Origin: Bog-756 sp963741055
Lineage (GTDB): Bacteria > Actinomycetota > Acidimicrobiia > Acidimicrobiales > RAAP-2
Direction of reading: 5' to 3'
Length of the DNA stretch: 64,000 nucleotides
Assembly (NCBI GenBank): GCA_963741055.1
Contig: CAVUGU010000015.1
Span: 174,274 to 238,273, forward strand
The position numbers and the translations under genes are program-made. Every line of letters starts with the position of its first letter. Position 1 is the stretch's first letter. The notes beneath the pieces were generated by a model, which made no database searches, had not been told where the DNA came from, and saw only the letters and a program-made list of their open reading frames with translations. This document shows positions 18,758 through 27,247 of the stretch, piece by piece.

Positions 18758-18835
18758 ACGAGTCCGCGACCCCCATAGGTAGGTCGCGGACTCGTGATGT
18801 ATATCGATGTATATGTACGTCACGAGTCGCGAACC
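18758..18835. repeat. Three-armed inverted repeat between convergent genes
   Basis: Arm A (ACGAGTCCGCGACC, 18758-18771) is perfectly complementary to arm A' (18782-18795) with a 10-nt loop. A' extended (18782-18797) also pairs, with one-base bulges, to arm A'' (18820-18835) across a 22-nt AT-rich loop containing GTATAT twice. A-A' and A'-A'' pairings exclude each other. It lies between two converging genes, so a bidirectional terminator is the simplest reading. The rest of 18666-18990 holds no gene. Confidence 0.7.
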
Positions 18836-18990
18836 TCCTCTGGGTGGGGAGAGGTGGAGGAGCCCGTCCTCCGGAACTACTCGTGGCTTGCCGAGCCGCC
18901 CCGTGATTGCGGAGCCCGTCAGGGCTTGCGGAGCCCCGAGCGCCCTCACCAGGCCGGATCCGGGCTATCCCGGCAGACCCGGACGCCGGC

Positions 18991-20080
18991 TCACAGGCAT
19001 GCGTAGAGCGCGTCGATCAATGCCCGGTTGCACGAGCTCTGCCAGCGTGGGATCACGCGGTTCATGACGTAGCCGAACGCGAGGCCCGCGGTCGGGTCGG
19101 CGAAGCCCAGGGCGCCACCGGTCCCGAAGTGGCCGAAGCTCCGAGGGTTCGGACCGAACGGGCGACGCGGGACGGTCGGCTTGAACCCCAGGCCGAAGGT
19201 GACCTCTTCCCCGAGCACCGGGCAGTACCCCTCCGATTGCGGCGAGGTCGCCTCGGCCAGCAGGTCCGCCGAAAGGAGGCGGCCCGGCTCGAGGAGGGCC
19301 TCGTAGAGACGGGCCACTCCCGCCGCCGTCGCGTGGCCGTTGGTCGAGGGGACCTCCGCCCTCCGCCACTCGAGCGTGTTCACCACCCTTATCGACGAAT
19401 AACCCGGGGGGTTGAAGTAGCCGAGGTTGGTCATCAGCTCGTCGCCGCGGAGCGACGAGAAGTCGAAGCGATTCAGGCGGCACGCCACCTGCCCAGACCA
19501 CGTCGGCACAGCGCGCCAGGTCGGCCGGGGATACTCCGAAGTGGATGTCGGCGCCGAGCGGTCCGACCACCGACTTCAGCCGCTCACCGGGAGATGAACC
19601 TCCCACTCGACGGACGATCTCGCCGACGAGATGACCGTAGGTGTTGGTGTGGTACACGTGGCGCGTACCCGGTTCGAACCACGGCTCGGTCGCAGCGAGC
19701 GCACCAGCCATCCGGTCCCAGTCCCAGAGGTCCTGGTTGGTGAGCGGCTCGCGGATCGCCGGCACCCCGGCGCGATGGCAGAGCGCGTGGCGGATCGTCG
19801 CCCGGTCCTTTCCTCCGGCCGCGAACTCCGGCCAGACCGAGGCGACCGGGTCGTCGAGCCCGATCGATCCGGAGTCGACCAGCTGGAGCGCGAGCAGGCC
19901 CACGATCGGCTTCCCGACCGAGTAGACGTCGACCAACGTCTCGGGCGTCCATCGACGGGTCCGCGCCTCGTCGGCCCATCCCCCGACCAGATCGACGACC
20001 CGCTGTCCTTCGACGAACACGCAGACGGCCGCGCCCACCTCGCCACGGGCAGCGAAGTTCCTCTCGAACGCGTCACGCAC
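18991..20080 (-). CDS. Beta-lactamase-fold serine hydrolase (EstB/family VIII esterase-like), frameshifted
   Basis: N-terminal part: VYSVGKPIVG carries the S-x-x-K nucleophile motif and YHTNTYG the second-base Tyr. After a frame change at about 19500 the C-terminal part continues with a helical segment and HFGTGGALGFADP, which takes the place of the third motif. Total about 362 residues, typical for these esterases/class C-like hydrolases. No signal peptide, so cytosolic ester or amide hydrolysis is more likely than antibiotic resistance. The GTG at 20080 is the best in-frame start; the frame stays open upstream without another good start. Confidence 0.78.
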
Positions 20081-20135
20081 GGCAACGAACGACGGGTCGC
20101 ACGAACCACTGACGGGCGCGATCGGCGGGCGTACC

Positions 20136-20750
20136 TCACTCGGTTGCGTCGTACGACCTCACCAGGTGGACCGCCAGACCCCGGCACCCTGCCTCGACCA
20201 TGTCGAGGCAGCTCTCGAAGTCGATCTCGTCACCGTTGAAGGGATCGGGGACGTCGACCGAGCCGCCGGCGCGCCGGTCGAAGGAGCGCAGCATCACCAG
20301 CCGCTCCTCGTGGCGATCATCGCCTGCCGATCCGCGGGCGAGACCGGCGAGCGTCTGGCGGTGACCACGGTCCATGCACACCACCAGGTCGATCGAGTCG
20401 AACCACCTGGTCTCGAAAGGCTGCGCGACATGACCGTGATCGGTGTACCCCCGAGCCTCGAGCGCCGCGCGAGCACGGGGGTCCATCGGCTCACCCTCGT
20501 GCCAGGCGGACGTCCCGGCGCTCGAGACGACCAGACGGTCGGAGAGCTTCGAGCCGTCGGCCAGGGTTTCCTCGGCTGCGTACGCCCGGAGCACCACCTC
20601 GGCCATCGGCGAGCGGCAGATGTTGCCGGTACAGACGAAGGTGACCCGGGCCGGTGGCAAGTCCTGAGTGACCACCGCCCTCCCCGACCCTGCCGCCGGC
20701 TTCCCGGCGGGCGCGACGTCGAGCTCCCTCTTCCGGCGCGCCATGTACAT
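20136..20750 (-). CDS. Low-molecular-weight protein tyrosine phosphatase-like
   Basis: From ATG 20750 (204 residues). The P-loop is VCTGNICRSPMAE (C-x5-R), followed by VSSAGTSAW, and the general-acid Asp lies in VPDPFNGD near residue 180. This is the LMW-PTP or arsenate-reductase-like fold; the DPF motif favours phosphatase. About 30 basic, disordered residues precede the domain. ATG 20744 is an equally possible start. A longer frame upstream overlaps the divergent gene and is not used. Confidence 0.85.
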   Translation of the reverse strand: MYMARRKRELDVAPAGKPAAGSGRAVVTQDLPPARVTFVCTGNICRSPMAEVVLRAYAAEETLADGSKLSDRLVVSSAGTSAWHEGEPMDPRARAALEARGYTDHGHVAQPFETRWFDSIDLVVCMDRGHRQTLAGLARGSAGDDRHEERLVMLRSFDRRAGGSVDVPDPFNGDEIDFESCLDMVEAGCRGLAVHLVRSYDATE

Positions 20751-20762
20751 AGTGTGCACACT
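20751..20762. promoter_or_regulatory. 12-bp palindrome between divergent genes
   Basis: AGTGTGCACACT is a perfect palindrome directly before the phosphatase start and 58 bp before the oppositely transcribed FMN-binding gene. It is a candidate operator; regulator unknown. Confidence 0.35.
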
Positions 20763-20820
20763 GTTTGCGCAGGCGCGGGGCACGGGTCCTAGTCTGAGCG
20801 AGCCTTCGAGGACGGGAGCC

Positions 20821-21388
20821 ATGAACGACGACCAGGACCAACCACCGGCCTCGACCGGTGGCGACGAGGATGCAGGCACCCCGAGGGGATCGGGCAACCC
20901 GGCGATGGGTCACGGGGTCAAACAGCGCGACCTGATCGTGATGTCGCCCGAAGAGGTCGACAACTTCCTCCACGAACGGCGACCGATGAGCATGTGCACG
21001 CTCAACCACGACGGCTCGATCCACGCGGTCGCGATGTGGTACGGCTTCGTCGACGGGTCGGTCGCCATCGAGACCAAGGCCAAGTCCCAGAAGGCGGTCA
21101 ACCTCCGGCGCGACCCCAGGATCACCTGCATGTTCGAGGACGGCGACCAGTACGAGGAGTTGCGCGGGGTGGAACTGGTCGGCAACGGCGGTGTTCGTGG
21201 AGGATCCCGAGAAGATGTTCGAGCTCGGCGTGAGCGTGTTCGAGCGTTACTACGGCGGCACCTACACCGACGATCTCCGTCCCTTCATCGAGACCATGCT
21301 CCACAAGCGGGTCGTGGTGCGGGTCGAGGTCGAGCGAACCGTCTCGTGGGACCATCGCAAGTTGGGCCTCCCGCCCACCCAGGCCTGA
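20821..21388 (+). CDS. PPOX-class (FMN/F420-binding) split-barrel protein, frameshifted
   Basis: After a ~30-residue disordered N-terminus the split barrel begins (SPEEVDNFLHERRPMSMCTLNHDG, then AVAMWYGFVDG, AVNLRRDPRITCMFEDG). A one-base change near 21185 moves the C-terminal part (EDPEKMFELGVSVF...TVSWDHRKLGLPP) to another frame. About 188 residues in total. Members bind FMN, F420 or related cofactors and reduce small substrates. The reading of this one as F420-linked rests on the actinobacterial setting, not on a motif I can prove. Confidence 0.75.
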
Positions 21389-21436
21389 GTCGTAGGTTCT
21401 GAAGGCCGTCGCGAGTCGAAGAGAGGGAACGAGGTC

Positions 21437-22222
21437 ATGCTCGAACGCTTCCAGCTGCAGGACAAGGTCGCCATCGTCACCGGCGCGGGCCGAGGAATCG
21501 GTGCGGCCACCGCGATCGGCGTCGCGGAGGCGGGCGGCGACGTCCTGATCTCGGCGAGGACCAGCGAACAGCTCGACCAAGTCGCCAAACAGGTGGAAGC
21601 CGCAGGGCGGCGAGCGGTCACCGTCGCGGCCGACCTCAGCGATCTCGACGCGGTCGCCTCGCTCGTGGACCAGGCCCGCGAGGCGTTCGGCCGCCTCGAC
21701 CTGGTGGTCAACAACGTGGGCGGCGCGATGCCCCGGCCCTTCCTCGAGACCTCGCCGGGTCGGATGGAACAGGCCTTCCATTTCAACGTGTCGACCGCGC
21801 ACGCGCTCCTCCTGCGTGCGGTGCCGCTCATGCTCGAAGGCGACGGCGGTTCGGTGGTCAACATCTCCTCCGCGATCGGAAGGCTGGCCGGACGCGGCTA
21901 CGTCGCCTACGGCACCGCGAAGGGAGCGCTCACCCACTACACCCGGCTGGCCGCGACCGACCTCGCCCCGCGCATCCGGGTCAATGCCATCGCCGTCGGC
22001 TCGGTCGCGACCTCGGCGCTCGACATCGTGATGCAGACCGACGAGCTGCGGGTCGCATTGGAGAACGCCACCCCGCTCGGTCGCCTGGGCCAACCCGAGG
22101 AGATCGCGGCGGCCGTCGTCTACCTGGCGTCGCCTGCCGGCGCGTACGTCACCGGGAAGATCCTCGAGGTCGACGGCGGCATCGAGTCGCCCAACCTGGA
22201 CATGGGACTGCCGGACCTGTGA
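21437..22222 (+). CDS. Short-chain dehydrogenase/reductase
   Basis: 261 residues, classical SDR. TGAGRGIG cofactor loop at residues 15-22, NNVGG near 93, catalytic Ser in NISSAIG, YxxxK as YGTAK, and a C-terminal GAYVTGKILEVDGG. An NAD(P)-dependent oxidoreductase, substrate unknown. The next gene starts 26 bp downstream, and this SDR plus DapB-like pair suggests one pathway. Confidence 0.9.
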   Translation: MLERFQLQDKVAIVTGAGRGIGAATAIGVAEAGGDVLISARTSEQLDQVAKQVEAAGRRAVTVAADLSDLDAVASLVDQAREAFGRLDLVVNNVGGAMPRPFLETSPGRMEQAFHFNVSTAHALLLRAVPLMLEGDGGSVVNISSAIGRLAGRGYVAYGTAKGALTHYTRLAATDLAPRIRVNAIAVGSVATSALDIVMQTDELRVALENATPLGRLGQPEEIAAAVVYLASPAGAYVTGKILEVDGGIESPNLDMGLPDL

Positions 22223-22247
22223 GCGCGCGTCCTCTGGGGGCAGACCG

Positions 22248-23336
22248 GTGAGTGCGGAACCGCTGAGCAGGACCTACCGGGTGGTCGCCTGGAGCACCGG
22301 CAACGTCGGCCGCCACGTGATCGCGGGCATCGACGCCCGGCCCGACCTCGAGCTGGTCGGCGTCTGGGTCTCCAATCCCGAGAAGGCCGGAAAGGATGCT
22401 GGTGAGCTGGCGGGCCTCGGGCGCGAGCTCGGAGTCAGCGCGACCAACGACGTGCAGGCGCTGCTCGCCCTGCGTCCCGACGTGGTGATCCACTCCGCGA
22501 TGGCCGACCACCGTCTCATCGAGGCGATCGCGGACCTCGAGCGGATCCTCAGGTCCGGGGTGAACGTGATCTCGAGCGGACCCGTCTTCCTGCAGTACCC
22601 CTTCGGGGTGGTGGACGACTCGATGTTCGAACCGGTGCTGTCCGCGGCCCTCGACTCGGGGGTCTCCCTCTGGGTGAACGGAGTGGACCCGGGCTTCGCC
22701 AACGACGCGTTGCCCCTCGTGCTGAGCGGGATCTCCGAGCGGATCGACCAGCTCCGAGTCTCCGAGATCCTCAACTACAACACCTACAACCAGCCGATGG
22801 TCCTCTTCGACATCATGGGATTCGGTCGTCCACTCGACGAAGTGCCGATGATCCTCCAGCCCGGCGTCCTCACCATGGCGTGGGGCAGCGTGGTCCGCCA
22901 GCTGGCCGCGGGACTCGGCGTCGAGCTCGACGGCGTCGAGGAGTGGTACGAACGCCGCCCGGCGACCGAGACCTTCGACGTCGACGCCGGGACGATCGAG
23001 AAGGGCGCCGCGGCCGGTCTCCACTTCGAGGTGCGTGGCATGCGAGACGGCCGGGCGGTGATCGTGCTCGAGCACGTCACGCGACTCGACGACGACATCG
23101 CACCCGAGTGGCCACAGCCGGCGGGGCAGGGCTGCTACCGGGTCGAGATCACCGGCGAGCCCAACTACACCGTCGACCTCCAGCTGCTCGGAAGCGACGG
23201 CGACCACAACACCGCCGGCCTCAAGGCGACGGCCATGCGCCTGGTCAATGCAGTGCCGGCGGTGGTCGACGCGCCTGCTGGCCTGCTCACCGCGCTCGAC
23301 CTTCCTCCGGTCTACGGCCGCGGCCTCGTCACCTGA
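22248..23336 (+). CDS. DapB-like NAD(P)-dependent oxidoreductase
   Basis: 362 residues starting at GTG 22248. An N-terminal Rossmann domain (VAWSTGNVGRHVIAGI) resembles dihydrodipicolinate reductase, followed by a longer C-terminal domain. This size and N-terminus match the actinobacterial family related to 2,4-diaminopentanoate and amine dehydrogenases, not true DapB of lysine synthesis (about 250 residues). Likely cotranscribed with the SDR. Substrate unknown. Confidence 0.82.
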   Translation: MSAEPLSRTYRVVAWSTGNVGRHVIAGIDARPDLELVGVWVSNPEKAGKDAGELAGLGRELGVSATNDVQALLALRPDVVIHSAMADHRLIEAIADLERILRSGVNVISSGPVFLQYPFGVVDDSMFEPVLSAALDSGVSLWVNGVDPGFANDALPLVLSGISERIDQLRVSEILNYNTYNQPMVLFDIMGFGRPLDEVPMILQPGVLTMAWGSVVRQLAAGLGVELDGVEEWYERRPATETFDVDAGTIEKGAAAGLHFEVRGMRDGRAVIVLEHVTRLDDDIAPEWPQPAGQGCYRVEITGEPNYTVDLQLLGSDGDHNTAGLKATAMRLVNAVPAVVDAPAGLLTALDLPPVYGRGLVT

Positions 23337-23458
23337 GCCGCGCCGTCACCGCGTGGCGCGTCGCGACAACCTGCACCCGACCTTCGCGCCCCACCGGCGG
23401 CTGCGCGCGGCACGCCGGACACTAGGGTCCGAAACATGCAGCGTGGGGAGAGATACCG

Positions 23459-25387
23459 ATGACGATGACCGGCCACGGCATGGGTCCAGGAGGTGGTCAG
23501 TTCGCCGGCGTGATGCGGTCGATGCGTCGCGACGAATCGGTCACCGAACAACACGTCACCAAGGGCACCGCCAAACGAATGCTCAAGTTCGCAAGGCCCT
23601 ACCGTGTGATCCTCGGGGTCTTTCTGGTGCTGGTGGTCCTCGATGCGGTCATCGGGGTGATCAACCCGCTCCTGTTCCGCTCGATCATCAACGACGGCAT
23701 CCCACACGGGAACAAGAGCCTGATCATCGGGTTGGCACTGGTCGCGGCGCTGCTGGCGGTGTGCGACACCGGGCTGTCGCTCGGGATCCGCTACGTCTCG
23801 GCAAAGGTCGGCGAGGGTCTCATCTACGACATGCGCTCGCAGGTGTTCGGGCACATCCAGCGGATGCCGATCGCCTTTTTCACCCGCACCCAGACCGGGG
23901 CACTGATCAGCCGGCTCAACAACGACGTCATCGGCGCGCAGCAGGCGTTCACCGACACGCTCTCCTCGGTGGTGTCGAACATCATCAGCGTCACCCTGGT
24001 CCTGATCGTGATGTTCTTCCTGTCGTGGCAGATCACGATCATCAGTCTGATCATCCTGCCGATCTTCGTCCTGCCGGCCAAGCGGGTCGGCCGGCGGCTG
24101 TCGGTGATCACCCGGGAGTCGTATTCCCTCAACGCGGAGATGAACACCACGATGACCGAGCGGTTCAACGTGTCGGGAGCCCTCCTGGTCAAGCTGTTCG
24201 GCCGACCTGGCGAGGAGCTCCGGTCCTTCGAGAAGCGGGCCGGTCGTGTGCGCGACATCGGCGTGACCCAGGCGATGTACGCCCGCTTCTTCATCGCCGC
24301 GCTGATGCTGACCGCATCCCTCGCCACTGCTCTCGTCTACGGATGGGGTGGCATACAGGTCGTCGACAAAGCACTCAGCGTCGGAACCATCGTCGCCCTC
24401 GCGGCGTATCTGACCCGCCTCTACGCACCGCTCACCGCGTTGTCGAACGTCCAGATCGACGTGATGACCGCGTTGGTCTCCTTCGACCGGGTCTTCGAGG
24501 TGCTCGACCTGCCGCCGATGATCTCGGAGCGGCCCGACGCGGTGCCGGTGCCGGCCGGGCCGGCGACCATCGAGTTCGACCAGGTCGATTTCCGCTACCC
24601 GACCGCAGAGGAGGTGTCGCTCGCCTCGCTCGAGTCGGTCGCGGTCCTCGACACCTCCGTCTCGAAGCAGGTGCTCTTCGACGTCTCCTTCACCGCCAAC
24701 CCCGGAGAGCTGGTCGCGTTGGTCGGACCCTCCGGTGCCGGGAAGACGACCATCAGTCAGCTGCTCCCCCGCCTCTACGACGTGACCTCCGGGGCGATCC
24801 GCATCAACGGCCTCGACGTGCGCGACGCCACCTTCGCGTCGCTGACCGCCGAGATCGGTGTGGTGACCCAGGACGCGCATCTCTTCCACGAGAGCATCCG
24901 CGACAATCTGCTCTTCGCCAAGCCCGACGCCACCGAGGCCGAGCTCGCCGCGGCCCTTGCCGGCGCCCAGATCGCGACCATGGTCGACACGCTGCCCGAA
25001 GGCATCGACACCGTGGTCGGCGACCGCGGCTACCGGTTGTCGGGCGGCGAGAAGCAGCGGATCGCCATCGCCCGCTTGCTGTTGAAGGCACCGGAGATCG
25101 TGGTCCTCGACGAGGCGACCGCCCACCTCGACTCGGAATCGGAGGCCGCGGTCCAGCGGGCGCTCGCCATCGCGCTCCGAGGCCGCACCTCGCTGGTGAT
25201 CGCGCACCGGCTCTCGACGGTGCGACAGGCCGACAAGATCCTGGTCCTCGACCACGGACGGATCGTCGAAAGCGGGCGGCACAGCGAGCTGCTGGCACGG
25301 GGCGGGCAGTACGCCGAGCTCTACCGGATCCAGTTCGAGCGCCAGGAGCACGGGGACCCGGACTCCCCCGATGGCGACGTCGCCTGA
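23459..25387 (+). CDS. ABC exporter, fused permease and ATPase
   Basis: 642 residues. A six-helix exporter domain (about residues 45-335) is followed by a nucleotide-binding domain. Visible motifs are Walker A GPSGAGKTT (~423), Q-loop VVTQDAHLF, signature LSGGEKQR (~526), Walker B IVVLDEAT (~544) and H-loop IAHRLS. Half-transporter of the MsbA/LmrA type, acting as a homo- or heterodimer in the membrane to export lipids, peptides or drugs. An insertion (~395-410) between the first NBD strands is slightly unusual. A GGGGAGAGA ribosome site precedes ATG 23459. Confidence 0.93.
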   Translation: MTMTGHGMGPGGGQFAGVMRSMRRDESVTEQHVTKGTAKRMLKFARPYRVILGVFLVLVVLDAVIGVINPLLFRSIINDGIPHGNKSLIIGLALVAALLAVCDTGLSLGIRYVSAKVGEGLIYDMRSQVFGHIQRMPIAFFTRTQTGALISRLNNDVIGAQQAFTDTLSSVVSNIISVTLVLIVMFFLSWQITIISLIILPIFVLPAKRVGRRLSVITRESYSLNAEMNTTMTERFNVSGALLVKLFGRPGEELRSFEKRAGRVRDIGVTQAMYARFFIAALMLTASLATALVYGWGGIQVVDKALSVGTIVALAAYLTRLYAPLTALSNVQIDVMTALVSFDRVFEVLDLPPMISERPDAVPVPAGPATIEFDQVDFRYPTAEEVSLASLESVAVLDTSVSKQVLFDVSFTANPGELVALVGPSGAGKTTISQLLPRLYDVTSGAIRINGLDVRDATFASLTAEIGVVTQDAHLFHESIRDNLLFAKPDATEAELAAALAGAQIATMVDTLPEGIDTVVGDRGYRLSGGEKQRIAIARLLLKAPEIVVLDEATAHLDSESEAAVQRALAIALRGRTSLVIAHRLSTVRQADKILVLDHGRIVESGRHSELLARGGQYAELYRIQFERQEHGDPDSPDGDVA

Positions 25388-25688
25388 ACGATCCCGCCAC
25401 GCAGGGTGAGAAGGGGACGCCTGGCGGACGGAACCTGGTGCCGTGCCCGGTGACGCAGGGTGGCGATCTCAAGATGCCCACGAAGGGGTGCCGATACCGC
25501 AATTGATCAGGTATGCAGCGCGTCCGGAGGTTCAGCCGAAGGACGCTCCTGCAGTGAGAACCGAAGACGAATGGCCATGAGCACCACCCTCGACACGAGC
25601 GGCAACATCTTCAGCGCCAAGCGGCGGCTCTCGCGCGGCCACGGCCACGGACGAGGCAAGGCCCGCTCCCGCAAGGCCCGCAACGCTC
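25388..25688. other. Gap upstream of EAL gene
   Basis: No firm gene. A plus frame from ATG 25571 reads MAMSTTLDTSGNIFS and then a basic His/Gly/Arg stretch, and passes into the EAL gene out of frame. It could be the real N-terminus of the EAL protein if a base is missing near 25690, or a short basic peptide. Confidence 0.3.
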
Positions 25689-26618
25689 ATGAATCGGATC
25701 AACCGCTCGTCGGACGAACTCGATGCCGAGATCCTCGAGGAGCTGCGCGAGGAGCGAGCCGACCTGATCCGGGCGATGATCGCCGATCGGGAGTGGGAGA
25801 CCCACTTCCAACCGATCGTGGACCTGAAGAGCGGGGATGCCATCGGGACCGAAGCGCTCTCGCGCTTTTCGGACCGCTCGGTTCGGGCACCGAACGAGTG
25901 GTTCGCCGAGGCCGCCGAGGTCGGGCTCGGAATCGACCTCGAGGTCGCCGCCTTGGACTCCGCACTCGAGCAGCTGCCGCAGCTGCCGAGCGGCCTCTAC
26001 CTGTCGCTCAACGCGTCGGTCGAGACGATCATGTCCGACGACTTCGAGTCGAGGCTCGACGACGTGCCTGCCGAGCGGATCGTCTTGGAGCTGACCGAGC
26101 ACACCGAGGTGACCGACTACGCCAACTTCGCCCAAGGCCTCGAATCGCTGCGCTCGCAAGGCGTCCGGCTGGCGGTCGACGACACCGGAGCCGGGTTCTC
26201 GAGTCTGCAGCACGTCCTGAACCTCCGGCCCGACATCATCAAGCTCGACGTCGGCCTCACACGGGGGATCGACCGCGATCCGGCGCGACGTGCGCTCGGC
26301 CGGGCACTGCTGACGTTCGGGCTCGACGCCTACGACGCATCGATCGTCGCAGAAGGCATCGAGACCGAAGGAGAGCTCGAGGTGCTCCGCGCACTCGGAT
26401 GTCCGTGCGGCCAAGGCTTCTACCTCGGACGCCCCGGCCGCTTGACCCAGGTGCAGAAGACTCCCCCTCCGCAGCACCTCCATGTGGTTGCGGACCGCGG
26501 CTCGGTGGCCGACCTCCCCCTTCTCATGCGCGAGCTGCTCGACGACCTCGAGGAGGACGAGACCGAGCGGCTCAACGGGAAGGGCTTCGCGACCGCGGGT
26601 CGAACGAGGCGCGCCTAG
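25689..26618 (+). CDS. EAL-domain cyclic-di-GMP phosphodiesterase candidate
   Basis: 309 residues, a stand-alone EAL domain. Key motifs: GTEALSRF (EAL), SLNASVE (Asn), LELTEHT (Glu), DDTGAGFSS (the DDFGTG loop, altered), IIKLDVG (Lys), AEGIETEGE (Glu) and GQGFYLGRP (Gln). Most metal and catalytic positions are kept, so c-di-GMP hydrolysis is plausible; the DDT substitution could reduce activity. A ~60-residue acidic tail follows. No sensory domain, unless the N-terminus is longer than called. Confidence 0.85.
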   Translation: MNRINRSSDELDAEILEELREERADLIRAMIADREWETHFQPIVDLKSGDAIGTEALSRFSDRSVRAPNEWFAEAAEVGLGIDLEVAALDSALEQLPQLPSGLYLSLNASVETIMSDDFESRLDDVPAERIVLELTEHTEVTDYANFAQGLESLRSQGVRLAVDDTGAGFSSLQHVLNLRPDIIKLDVGLTRGIDRDPARRALGRALLTFGLDAYDASIVAEGIETEGELEVLRALGCPCGQGFYLGRPGRLTQVQKTPPPQHLHVVADRGSVADLPLLMRELLDDLEEDETERLNGKGFATAGRTRRA

Positions 26619-26648
26619 GGGGATCGGGCTGTCCTTCGGAGCGTCGGG

Positions 26649-27005
26649 CTACTCGAGCTCCTTCCAGTGCGGGCGCCGGAAGAGTCGGGCGAACCGGGCA
26701 CTGAGCGACGGACCCTCGTCGTAGGTGGCGTCCAGGTGGAGAACCGGAGGCCCGTCCGGTGCCGGCAGTGCGGCGGCCTGCTCGTCGGTCAGGTCGCAGC
26801 GAACGTACGCGGTGGTGATCTCGGCGATCTGGTCCCGGCCGACGAACCGGTGTCCGTGCTTGGTGCCGACGACGATCCCGTCGAACTCGTCGAGCTCGGG
26901 TACCTGGAGCACGTGCACGACCTTCCCGAACTCGGAGCCGGACGAGCTGAGCACCGGAGTGTCGTTTTGGAGCGCCAGGTACGAGATCGGCTTTCCTTCG
27001 TCCAC
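26649..27005 (-). CDS. PRC-barrel-like small protein
   Basis: 118 residues from GTG 27005, preceded by AGGAGA eight bases upstream. A short beta-rich domain (FGKVVHVLQVPELDEFDGIVVGT, then RFVGRDQIAEITTAYVRCDL) fits the PRC-barrel pattern, a small beta barrel found in RNA-processing and photosynthetic proteins. Function unknown. The longer upstream frame has no support. It is divergent from the carboxypeptidase gene. Confidence 0.65.
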   Translation of the reverse strand: MDEGKPISYLALQNDTPVLSSSGSEFGKVVHVLQVPELDEFDGIVVGTKHGHRFVGRDQIAEITTAYVRCDLTDEQAAALPAPDGPPVLHLDATYDEGPSLSARFARLFRRPHWKELE

Positions 27006-27247
27006 GACGGTCTCCTGTGTGGGTGTCGGCCCTGGGTTCCGGGCAGATTCGACTGTACCGGCCGGGCTCCCAGCCAGCCGAAACGGGCAGGCCGACCCCG
27101 TCGCTCGGTAGGCACGCCGGTAGGCTTTCGACCGAGAACTCGTGGGGGCCGCCGACGAGACCAGTGACGGGCAGATCGGCGCCGCGGGACGAACCACCGG
27201 GTGAGGGCTGCAAGCCAGAGCAGGAAGGCGAAGGATCCGGAGGCATC

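Noticed and set aside
23312..25351. 679-codon minus frame opposite the ABC exporter
   Set aside because: Antisense to a gene with complete Walker and signature motifs; Asp/His/Arg-rich shadow.
25395..25465. Possible terminator from repeated ACGCAGGGTG
   Set aside because: The two copies are direct, not inverted, and no T tract follows.
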